From RFSX01 sp965248155 (GTDB lineage Bacteria; Bacteroidota; Bacteroidia; Chitinophagales; Saprospiraceae): 64,000 bases of DNA. Each line of letters opens with the position of its first letter. Position 1 is the first letter of the stretch. The stretch is from assembly GCA_965248155.1 (NCBI GenBank), contig CBDFIO010000001.1:186001-250000 (forward strand), in the 5' to 3' direction. The notes under the pieces were generated by a model. The model searched no databases and was not told the DNA's origin. It saw nothing but the letters and a program-made list of their open reading frames with translations. Below are positions 24,762-31,993 of the stretch, piece after piece. A program made the translations under genes and the position numbers.

Positions 24762-25575
24762 ATACGAGGATTGGTTAGGGCAATATCTAAAGACCGAAAA
24801 GAACCAGAGAAAGTACCGAAGAATGGTAGAACATTTTATCCAATGGACAGAATCAGACATAATAAAAGAAGTAGCATATCCTGAAATGATGGACTACATT
24901 AGGCACTGTCAGGATGAAGAAAAGAAACCCGGCATCATCAACAGATATTTAAGAGCAGTAAGACTATTTTTTGATTATCTGAATGAAAATAAGAGCGATT
25001 ACTTAAATCCAGTTAGAGATTACAACCCAGCAAAGGACATCCAAATCAAAGGCGTACAACATAAGATCAGACCGGATTATTTAGATGAAAATGAGTTGGG
25101 TGAACTCTATGAAAACTACAAGGGAAAGCACAAAATACTACTTGGCTTATATGTGTATCAAGGCTTAAAAGTAGGAGAAGCTGAAAGCTTAAAACGAATC
25201 CATTTTGATCTAAAAAAGGGAAGTGTTTATATACCAAAAACCATTAAAGGAAATAGTAGAAACCTGAAATTAGCTACGGTACAGTTGTATGACCTGATAG
25301 AGCATATATCGAAATTAAAAGGTAGTTCCTTACTTGGTTCTCCATTACAAAATCAATCTCAACGACTCTGCAAAGAGCTACGAGAGATCAATCCAAAAAT
25401 TAGAAACAGTTCTCATTTAAGAGGCAGTAGAATTAGTTATTGGGTGAGAAATTATAACATCCGGGAAGCTCGATATTTAGCCGGCCATCTGTCTGTGGCC
25501 AGTACTGAAAAATACCAAAGAGTCAATCTTGAAGACCTACAAAATCAAATCAGAAAGTTCCATCCATTAAGTTAG
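24739..25575 (+). CDS. Tyrosine recombinase 2 of the element, degenerate active site
   Basis: The 278-residue protein keeps the same fold and Tyr259 (TEKYQ), His250 (LAGHLS) and Arg228 (SHLRG). However, the box I Arg is Lys144 (QGLKVGE) and the box II His position is Ser225. It is probably an accessory or partner subunit rather than an independent recombinase, although substitutions at these positions need not abolish activity. It overlaps recombinase 1 by 23 bases and reads towards the non-coding region that ends at the right repeat. Confidence 0.85.
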   Translation: MNLELLSKYEDWLGQYLKTEKNQRKYRRMVEHFIQWTESDIIKEVAYPEMMDYIRHCQDEEKKPGIINRYLRAVRLFFDYLNENKSDYLNPVRDYNPAKDIQIKGVQHKIRPDYLDENELGELYENYKGKHKILLGLYVYQGLKVGEAESLKRIHFDLKKGSVYIPKTIKGNSRNLKLATVQLYDLIEHISKLKGSSLLGSPLQNQSQRLCKELREINPKIRNSSHLRGSRISYWVRNYNIREARYLAGHLSVASTEKYQRVNLEDLQNQIRKFHPLS

Positions 25576-26564
25576 TTGTTATAATTAGCAGCCTGCTCCC
25601 TTCGGTCGCAGAAAGATTAAGTCATTGATCTGCTTGGCTCAAAATCAACGCATAGATCAAGGCCACCCGCAAGCAGTTCAGCGGCGTTCGTCGGGTTCCC
25701 TTGCAGCATATACCTCGCCAGACTTCCTACGTCAGTCACAGGAGCTTCCTATCGTCAGCACCTTTGTCATGGTATATGCAGACTGCGGTCAGCTCCTCAC
25801 AGTAGTTCCCAGTCTGTCTGTAGAGTATGCCTCCATTACGCTAAAGCTTCATGGCGGTTCGCCAACGCCATACACTACATACATCCTTCCACTACTAATT
25901 ATTTGGCGGACTGCTATACTCACTCGGCTACATGAATTTATTTTTTAGTTCGTTCCGCTAAAGCTTCACTAAGTTTTTAAAGGTATCATTTGCTGCACCC
26001 TGCCAATGCTCAACGCCTCGTCATTACATACGCTTCACCAGCCTTTAAATCCAACCCCAAAAGCTCGAGCACAGTCTGGCTGTCACTATTCCATTCCTCG
26101 AAGCGGCAGCAACTTCGCTTACGTGCCTCTACGAGTCGGCACTCTCAGCTCACACCTCGTTCGTGTCCGCAGTCAGTCCGCCCCTCAAAAGCTCAACTCG
26201 CTGTAGGCACTTTCACTGCTTTTTGCTAAGCTTCTAAAAATGGTTCAACACTTGCCAACCCACAATAAAAACAAACCCGAACGGCAAAGGTAGGCTGCCC
26301 TCAGATAGCTCAATGGAGCCTATCGGTTTTGTTTTTGCACATGCTCTGCTCTCCCTCAAATCAAAAGGCAAAATCAATTTTTTTCTTTCAATGGACTCGC
26401 AGAGCGAACGGAAATGTTCTATTGAAAACATCCGTTGAAAGAAAAAAGAAAAAAATGCGTTAATTTTATAGCTCGTCATTAAAAGTAATGGCGAAAAAAT
26501 AAGCCTTGAAATATTGGAGTAGAGAAGTTGAGGGAAAAGCTGTTTTGGATGAGTTGATTGTACG
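25576..26564. other. 1-kb non-coding region at the recombinase end of the element
   Basis: No convincing gene on either strand. The first two thirds are visibly richer in G and C than the neighbours. The motif GCTAAAGCTTC occurs at 25840 and 25957, with a close relative at 26225. Inverted repeats include TTGATC/GATCAA near 25625-25665 and a long hairpin at 26381-26445. It lies where an attachment-site region or a structured RNA would be expected, and its right edge is the 17-bp repeat. Confidence 0.5.
26381..26445. repeat. Long hairpin in the non-coding region
   Basis: TTTTCTTTCAATGGA (26381-26395) pairs with TCCGTTGAAAGAAAA (26431-26445), 15 positions with a single G-T wobble. A small inner hairpin is formed by ATGTT and AACAT. 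It lies 120 bases before the right 17-bp repeat. A recombinase-site or structural role is inferred. Confidence 0.6.
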
Positions 26565-26581
26565 ATGAACAACAACCCGAT
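26565..26581 (+). repeat. 17-bp direct repeat, right copy (candidate att core)
   Basis: This is an exact copy of ATGAACAACAACCCGAT from 18555-18571. Here it is preceded by non-coding DNA and forms the first codons of the displaced toxin tip. Homology to the Rhs gene begins sharply at this point. Confidence 0.6.
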
Positions 26582-27506
26582 AAGTAATGTCGATCCAAAC
26601 GGCGATAACCCTATACTCATTGGTGCTGCAATTGGATTCTTGTCTAATGGGATAGGAAATGTGATGAACGGGAATAATTTTTTCGATGGTGCACTACAAG
26701 CAACTTTCTTCGGTGCAGTTGGTGGCGGAATCAGTGCAGGGATCGGAGGAATAGCATCAAACATGGCTGCAAATGGTGCAAGTCAACTTGGTGTTGGAGC
26801 TTTTCAAGTAGGAGCACATGGATTGTCTGGTGGATTAATGTCTGCTGCACAAGGAGGAAAATTCTGGCATGGTGCAGCGGCAGGAGGGTTTTCTTCTGGT
26901 GTAGGTTCAGGAATAGGAGCTTTAGGAGGGGGAGCAGGTGCCCAATGGTTGGAAGGTGGTTTGTCTGGTGGTTTTGGAAGTGCTATTGCTGGAGGAAGTT
27001 TTTGGCAAGGTGCAGGACAAGGATTTATTACTGGAGGACTTAATCATGCGGCACATGATATGTTTGGTGGAGGACCTGGAGATCCGCCAACGAAAGAAGA
27101 ACTTAAAGTATATTTAGCAGGAGAATTTTTAAATGGGTCAATTAATCGACAGGAATATCTAAATGCTATCACTTTAGTTGATGATGGGCCATGGGGATTA
27201 TTCAAACAAGTCACAAGTAATAACAAGGTTGAATTAGCTGTAACCGTATTTCCTGTTGGCCGATTGGGAATGCTTGGACGATACTTTGCAAGTTTAGCTC
27301 AATTAGGGCAATCTGGAAAAGTTATTGCGAACGTTGTTCGAGATGCGCCTCGATTAGTAGCGAAGTATGGTGGTAGAGCAGGAGATTGGAGAAAGATGAC
27401 GAGTGCGACATATGCAGGTAGAGGCGGGTTTAAATTTTCGACGCATTGGTATCAGAATGTTACAACTGGTGCCCGTGTTGAATACAAAACTGTACTTGGA
27501 AGATGA
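26565..27506 (+). CDS. Displaced Rhs C-terminal toxin tip
   Basis: The 313-residue ORF begins with the end of the Rhs core (MNNNPISNVDPNGDN), and the rest of the core is missing. A Gly/Ala-rich pretoxin region (about residues 15-160) and a linker (PPTKEELKVYLAGEFLNG) lead to a small C-terminal toxin with GGRAGDWRKMTS, FSTHWYQN and EYKTVLGR. The toxin resembles polymorphic-toxin endings I cannot name with certainty; an RNase-like fold is possible. Its stop overlaps the immunity gene. Without a core it is probably silent until recombined. Confidence 0.75.
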   Translation: MNNNPISNVDPNGDNPILIGAAIGFLSNGIGNVMNGNNFFDGALQATFFGAVGGGISAGIGGIASNMAANGASQLGVGAFQVGAHGLSGGLMSAAQGGKFWHGAAAGGFSSGVGSGIGALGGGAGAQWLEGGLSGGFGSAIAGGSFWQGAGQGFITGGLNHAAHDMFGGGPGDPPTKEELKVYLAGEFLNGSINRQEYLNAITLVDDGPWGLFKQVTSNNKVELAVTVFPVGRLGMLGRYFASLAQLGQSGKVIANVVRDAPRLVAKYGGRAGDWRKMTSATYAGRGGFKFSTHWYQNVTTGARVEYKTVLGR

Positions 27507-27934
27507 TGACACAATATTTTAAAATAAAGGCTTTAGTAATAGATGGTGATGAAGCCAAATTCAAAATTTCTGTAGGTAATGAAAATGTATCCTCATCAAT
27601 AGAAATATTTGGATACATTGACGAGTTTAATAAGTTTGGAGAAGAATTAATAAATTTCCCGAAGGATTCGAATGATGTTTGCCAGTATGAGCTTGGAAAA
27701 GGAGAAGAAGAGTGGGCTTATTATTTATTAATAAAAATATTTTGTTATGAGCCATCGGGTCAAACAGCAATACAAATCAGTATGAATAATAAAAAAAAGG
27801 TGCCTGAGTTAGTAGAAGCGAATTTTTATTTACAAACATATCCTACATCTATAAATAAATTAGGTAAAAGCCTATCTAATTGGAAGCCTGATAAGGTCTC
27901 TAAATTGGAATGTAGTATTGAAGATATAAATTGA
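27503..27934 (+). CDS. Probable cytoplasmic immunity protein for the displaced tip
   Basis: The 143-residue protein starts MMTQYFKIKALVIDGDEAKF and has no signal peptide, unlike the partner of the first tip. Its ATG overlaps the toxin stop (ATGATGA), the usual coupling of toxin and immunity genes. Its beta-rich, acidic sequence (SSSIEIFGYIDEFNKFGEEL) resembles small immunity families, without a firm name. A cytoplasmic target for this toxin is implied. Confidence 0.65.
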   Translation: MMTQYFKIKALVIDGDEAKFKISVGNENVSSSIEIFGYIDEFNKFGEELINFPKDSNDVCQYELGKGEEEWAYYLLIKIFCYEPSGQTAIQISMNNKKKVPELVEANFYLQTYPTSINKLGKSLSNWKPDKVSKLECSIEDIN

Positions 27935-27938
27935 AATA

Positions 27939-27963
27939 AGCCCTCACTTTGGTGGGGCTTTTT
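27939..27963. terminator. Bidirectional terminator between immunity gene and toxin-antitoxin pair
   Basis: AGCCCTCAC pairs with GTGGGGCT (one bulged base) and is followed by a T run. It lies exactly between two convergent genes. Confidence 0.65.
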
Positions 27964-28292
27964 CAATCAGGCACATATTGTAAAAGTTCTTCAAGTTCTT
28001 TATCTGTCAAGTTTTCTTTGTCCGATTTATCATAAATAGATAGTAGGAAAACAGTCTCATCAGAAACCACAAAATTGGTAATAATCCTTGCACCGCCTGA
28101 TTTACCTTTTCCTTTGGATTTGATAGCAAGACGTATTTTATAGGAACTCTTTCCAAGAGCAGTTCCTTGAGTAGGATTTTCTTTGAGCTTTTGAATTAAG
28201 CCAAAGAGTTCTGATTTTAGAGAAGGATATTTTTTGATTAGTTTTTTGGTTTGTCGCTCAAAAACCTCTATAGATTTAACACTATAACTCAT
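27963..28292 (-). CDS. RelE/ParE-superfamily toxin
   Basis: The 109-residue protein has the RelE-type layout: FERQTKKLIKKYPSLKSEL, then GKSSYKIRLAIKSKGKGKSG, ARIITNFVVSDETVFLLSIY and DKSDKENLTDKEL. Family members cut mRNA on the ribosome or inhibit gyrase. It overlaps the antitoxin gene by 11 bases. The pair may stabilise the mobile module. Confidence 0.85.
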   Translation of the reverse strand: MSYSVKSIEVFERQTKKLIKKYPSLKSELFGLIQKLKENPTQGTALGKSSYKIRLAIKSKGKGKSGGARIITNFVVSDETVFLLSIYDKSDKENLTDKELEELLQYVPD

Positions 28293-28488
28293 TTAAGAAA
28301 TCTTCTGCATTTCGAGCTTCTTTTTTACCAGACCTTATGAGCTTCATTTCTTCAACAGCTTCCCGAATATCACTCATTAGTTGAGCTTTAGCATCTGTTA
28401 GTTGTTTTGTCTTTACATATGGCAAGCTTTTAAGTACCTCCATTAAATGGAAGGCTTTGTTGTCTTTTATATCTAATAGTACCTTCAT
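28282..28488 (-). CDS. Antitoxin of the RelE/ParE-type pair
   Basis: The 68-residue protein opens MKVLLDIKDNKAFHLMEVLK and ends with a charged helix (AVEEMKLIRSGKKEARNAED), the part that wraps the toxin in such pairs. It precedes and overlaps the toxin gene, the usual antitoxin-first order. It lies 12 bases from the XRE gene on the same strand, so all three may be one transcript. Confidence 0.8.
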   Translation of the reverse strand: MKVLLDIKDNKAFHLMEVLKSLPYVKTKQLTDAKAQLMSDIREAVEEMKLIRSGKKEARNAEDFLNEL

Positions 28489-28500
28489 AACTAATTACTT

Positions 28501-28839
28501 TTAGGATGAATATGCTTGTTGTGTTTTGTAATCCCTGATGACTGAATCAATAACGGAAAAGAGATGCGTTCTAAAATCGGGTTTCATATTTTGAATTTCC
28601 TGCAAACGCTTTACGGTTTTTTTATCAAAGGAGGCATTGATACCTTCCCCTACTAAATAATCAAGAGAAACACTAAAAGCATCAGCGATTTTCTTTGCGG
28701 CATCTACAGAAGGAAGAGCTAAGCTTCTTTCATACTTACTTATCATCTCACGAGAAACTCCACTTTCATTAGCCAAGTCAGTCTGTGACCAGCCTTTCTC
28801 TTTTCTAAGATTTGCTACTATTATTGATATTTTATCCAT
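28501..28839 (-). CDS. XRE-family regulator of the second module
   Basis: The 112-residue protein has an N-terminal helix-turn-helix (RKEKGWSQTDLANESGVSRE, ISKYERSLALPSVDAAKKIA) and the SVSLDYLVGEG stretch also found in copy 1. It is divergent from the broken primase copy, as in module 1. It likely represses the primase promoter at 28920-28950. Confidence 0.85.
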   Translation of the reverse strand: MDKISIIVANLRKEKGWSQTDLANESGVSREMISKYERSLALPSVDAAKKIADAFSVSLDYLVGEGINASFDKKTVKRLQEIQNMKPDFRTHLFSVIDSVIRDYKTQQAYSS

Positions 28840-28919
28840 AAAAAGACTGTTTTGCGTCCATAAATTAGGTGTATTCGCAAATATACGGGATTATAGGATG
28901 ATAATAAAGCCGATAGTTC

Positions 28920-28950
28920 TTTGTGATTGTGAAAATATAATCTATTTTTG
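28920..28950 (+). promoter_or_regulatory. Bacteroidota-type promoter of primase copy 2
   Basis: TTTG at 28920-28923 and TATTTTTG at 28943-28950 are separated by exactly 19 bases, as at copy 1. It lies 39 bases before the primase ATG at 28990. Conservation in both diverged modules supports function. Confidence 0.75.
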
Positions 28951-28989
28951 CGTCTAATAGTTCCAGTAAAATATTTTAAATTTTTTTCA

Positions 28990-30288
28990 ATGGAGATACG
29001 CGACATAAAAAATCAGCTTTCAATCCTCACCGTCCTTACCCACTACCAAATCAATGTTGATAGAAACGGCAGAGCCATCTGTCCGTGGCACAATGACAAA
29101 ACACCGAGCTTACAAGTCTATCTCAATACTAACTCCTGGACCTGCTTTAGCTCCAACTGCAAAGCTGGCTCAGGCGATCAAATAGACATGATCAGGTTGA
29201 TGGAGAAATGCACGGAACATGAAGCCTTCCTAAAAGCAAAGGTGATGTCTGGCCATGAAATCATTGTAAGCAAGAAGGGACAAGAGAAAAAAGTACGAGC
29301 AGATGACAGAATCAAATTACTGAGCCGAGCTTTTAACTTCTAGGGTAATGCTTTGAAGCAAACTAAGTCAGCAGTAGCATATTTAGAAAGCAGAAAGTTA
29401 TGGAAAGGCTTTGGAGGCAAGACAGTTTTAGATATGGGCTTTAATGGAGGCAGATTCCATTATCGAGGAAAGCTCACAGAAGCTGAGAAACAAATTTGGA
29501 TTGACTTAGGAATGATGAAAGCCATAGGAGAAAGCAGCTATAGAAGTTGGGCAAAAGATTGTATCATTTTTCCACTGAAAAACAAAAAAGCTCAGATCGT
29601 CAGTTTTTATGGAAGATCTACAACGAACAACAAAGACCAAAGACACTACTACCACAAAGATAGACAGGGCTTATACCCTCATTATCCAAGTTCACTTACT
29701 AACAGGCTGATACTTACAGAATCGATAATAGATGCAGCTAGTCTGATTATATCAAATGTGCTTACTGAAGAATTAGGTGTATTAGCCTGTTATGGAACGA
29801 AAGGATTAACAGCAGAACATATTGAGGCGATTAAAAAACTACGAGATCTTAAGGAAGTGATTTTCTTTTTTGATGGCGATCAGGCAGGGATAAAGCAAAT
29901 AGATAAGTATAGTAAGCAATTATCAGGCATCAAGAAAAACATGATTATCAGTAAGATCAATACACCAGATGGCGAAGATGTAAACAGCTTACACGTTGGA
30001 CATGAGTTAGAAGTATTCCAGCACTTATTAGAAAATAGAACCGTCCTTTTTATGTCTGATAATCAGCCGTCAGAACTTTTTTCTTTCAATGGATCAGACA
30101 ATGGACAAGCAAAATCAAATGGACAAATTAAACCACTGAAAAGCCAACTCAATACATCAAATCCAGAACACATTATATATGAAACCAAAGGGATTAAAGT
30201 ACACATCTGGGGCGGTATAGATCAACACAATTTAGGACGGCTCAAAGTGAGTTTACACATCCAAAGTAAGCAAAGCTTGTCTAATAAT
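28990..30288 (+). pseudogene. Second primase copy, broken by an amber codon and by IS insertion
   Basis: The protein starts MEIRDIKNQL, like copy 1, and keeps the CHC2 zinc finger and Toprim motifs. An in-frame TAG at 29341-29343 replaces the Tyr codon of copy 1 (NFYGNA). The frame continues to the IS right end at 30289, after HIQSKQSLSNN, where ATPase and winged-helix parts are lost. The recombinases expected next are also missing. A 166-bp stretch is identical to copy 1. Confidence 0.9.
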
Positions 30289-30328
30289 TGTAGGTCTTCA
30301 AACCAAAGTGGACAATAAGTGAATAAAA

Positions 30329-31312
30329 TTAAGTTACACTTTTAAAAGTTAAATTGAAATATTTTTGTCTGCGTTTTTTAAATGTTTTGTGTTTACATAA
30401 TTTTCTTCTCTTCAGTTTTTCTTCTTTTAATCCATAATAAACATCTGCTGGTGTCAAGTTTTGTAAAGATTCATGATATCTGTGATGGTTATAATATTTT
30501 ACAAATTGTGAAAGAGGAAAACTCAATTCACCTGGGCTGTAATAATGATCCAGTTTAATTACATTTTTCATCGTTCTGTGATACCTTTCAATCTTGCCTT
30601 GCGTTTGAGGATGACCAGGTCTTCCTCTCACATGTTTAATTTTGTAATCATCCAAATAAGAGCTCAACTCTTGACTTAAATAACAAGATCCATTATCAGA
30701 TAATAACTTAGGCGGTTTATTCAAATTTACATTTGGATGGTTTAATGCCTGATTCAAAGTATTTTTTACATCAAGGGTTTTCATCGTTGAGCACAACTCC
30801 CAACTTATAATGTACCTAGAATAATCATCTAATATAGTCGATAGGTAATACCATCCCCAGCCAATGATTTTGAAATAAGTAAAATCAGTTTGCCACATTT
30901 GATTGACAGTTGTTGTTTTGTCTTTAAATTCATCTGCGGCAGATATCAGATCATAATGAGGAGGGTTTATCAGTCCAGCAGATTTCAATATTCTGTAAAC
31001 ACTGCTTTCGCTTATAAAGTATTGATTCTCATCAGTATACCTGCAAGCCAATTCTCTACAAGAAAGCTCTGAAACTTCCAGTGCCAGATTCAATATATTA
31101 GACCTGATCCGATCAGGAATCTTGTTCCAGTAATGCTTCCTTGTACTTTTCTTTTCCTCTAATCCTACAATTCCATTTTCCCGATATTTCTTATACCAGT
31201 TGTAAAAGGTTGATTTGTGAATACCAATTTCCTTGAGAGTTCTTCTAACACTCCATTCGGATTGCTCAACCAGCCTAATCAGTTCCATCTTTTCTTTTGC
31301 TGTAAATCGCAT
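30329..31312 (-). CDS. IS3-family transposase OrfB, copy 2
   Basis: The 327-residue protein is identical to copy 1 except for three substitutions (SVYRIL for SGYRIL, LTPADV for LIPADV, RQKYF for RQEYF). The DDE residues are intact, so the enzyme should be active if produced. The A7 slip site in OrfA is also retained. Confidence 0.95.
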   Translation of the reverse strand: MRFTAKEKMELIRLVEQSEWSVRRTLKEIGIHKSTFYNWYKKYRENGIVGLEEKKSTRKHYWNKIPDRIRSNILNLALEVSELSCRELACRYTDENQYFISESSVYRILKSAGLINPPHYDLISAADEFKDKTTTVNQMWQTDFTYFKIIGWGWYYLSTILDDYSRYIISWELCSTMKTLDVKNTLNQALNHPNVNLNKPPKLLSDNGSCYLSQELSSYLDDYKIKHVRGRPGHPQTQGKIERYHRTMKNVIKLDHYYSPGELSFPLSQFVKYYNHHRYHESLQNLTPADVYYGLKEEKLKRRKLCKHKTFKKRRQKYFNLTFKSVT

Positions 31313-31326
31313 ATACTTCTTGAATT

Positions 31327-31677
31327 TTATTTTACTCCATTCAAGCTTTTTTTAAGCACACGATTTTTTAGAGTAAGTTCTGCTACTACCTCTTTAAGGT
31401 CTTGATTTTCTATCTTTAGATGTTGAACTTCTGAAGTGTTGGCTTCACGTTCTGTGTCTCCCTTTAAACGTTTCTTCCCTGCTTCCATGAAATCTTTACT
31501 CCACTTATAATATAGTGGTTGTGAAATCTCTTCTCTTCTACAAAGAGAAGCAACACTTTGTTCTCCTCTTAATCCTTCAATGACTATTCTAATCTTTTCT
31601 TCTGTAGAAAATTTACGTCTTGTCCTTCTTTTTACATCTCGGACATAAGATTCTGCTGATTTGTTTTTCTTGTTCAT
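31327..31677 (-). CDS. IS3-family transposase OrfA, copy 2
   Basis: The 116-residue protein differs from copy 1 by a single residue (LKIENQ for LKTENQ). Helix-turn-helix and coiled coil are intact. It lies 14 bases before OrfB with the same out-of-frame arrangement. Confidence 0.93.
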   Translation of the reverse strand: MNKKNKSAESYVRDVKRRTRRKFSTEEKIRIVIEGLRGEQSVASLCRREEISQPLYYKWSKDFMEAGKKRLKGDTEREANTSEVQHLKIENQDLKEVVAELTLKNRVLKKSLNGVK

Positions 31678-31752
31678 AATAAAGTGAATTTAATAGTTAT
31701 GTATAACTTTTAATATTTCACTTAATGGTCCACTTTTATTTGACGATTTACA

Positions 31753-31967
31753 CTACAAAGAGAAGCAACACTTTGTTCTCCTCTTAATCCTTCAATGACT
31801 ATTCTAATCTTTTCTTCTGTAGAAAATTTACGTCTTGTCCTTCTTTTTACATCTCGGACATAAGATTCTGCTGATTTGTTTTTCTTGGTCATAATAAAGT
31901 GAATTTAATAGTTATGTATAACTTTTAATATTTCACTTAATGGTCCACTTTTATTTGACGATTTACA
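31753..31967 (-). mobile_element. 215-bp left-end fragment of a third IS copy
   Basis: It repeats the first 215 bases of the IS (left inverted repeat and the first 47 or so codons of OrfA) and abuts the left end of copy 2 directly. Its start codon context reads MTKKNK instead of MNKKNK. It is a dead remnant marking the border to chromosomal DNA before priA. Confidence 0.9.
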
Positions 31968-31993
31968 CATTATCAAAGAATTATATAGCCAAT

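Larger units (their letters stand above)
18555..26564 (+). mobile_element. Candidate toxin-tip-swapping integrative element (8.0 kb)
   Basis: Between the two 17-bp repeats lie a toxin tip in frame with the Rhs core, two exported proteins, an XRE regulator, a primase/ATPase, an iteron array, two tyrosine recombinases and 1 kb of non-coding DNA. The displaced older tip starts at the second repeat. Excision at the repeats would join the Rhs core in frame to the tip at 26565. The unit and its borders are inferred from this order and from the repeated module further right. Confidence 0.55.
30289..31752 (-). mobile_element. IS3-family insertion sequence, copy 2 (1464 bp)
   Basis: Same length and ends as copy 1, in opposite orientation. 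The left-end leader differs: copy 2 reads AAGTGAAATATTAAAAGTTA where copy 1 has the right-end-like AAGTGAATAAAATTAAGTTA. There is no target duplication. One side joins the broken primase; the other abuts a 215-bp fragment of a third IS copy. Confidence 0.95.

Noticed and set aside
25625..26229. Plus-strand ORFs of 66-107 codons in the non-coding region of the element
   Set aside because: They overlap in several frames, have unusual Ser/Thr/Pro-rich composition and no motif, and lie in a locally GC-richer stretch where chance ORFs are longer.
26234..26764. Minus-strand 176-codon ORF opposite the start of the displaced Rhs tip
   Set aside because: Its proline-rich sequence is the complement of the Gly-rich pretoxin coding frame, which is clearly the real one.
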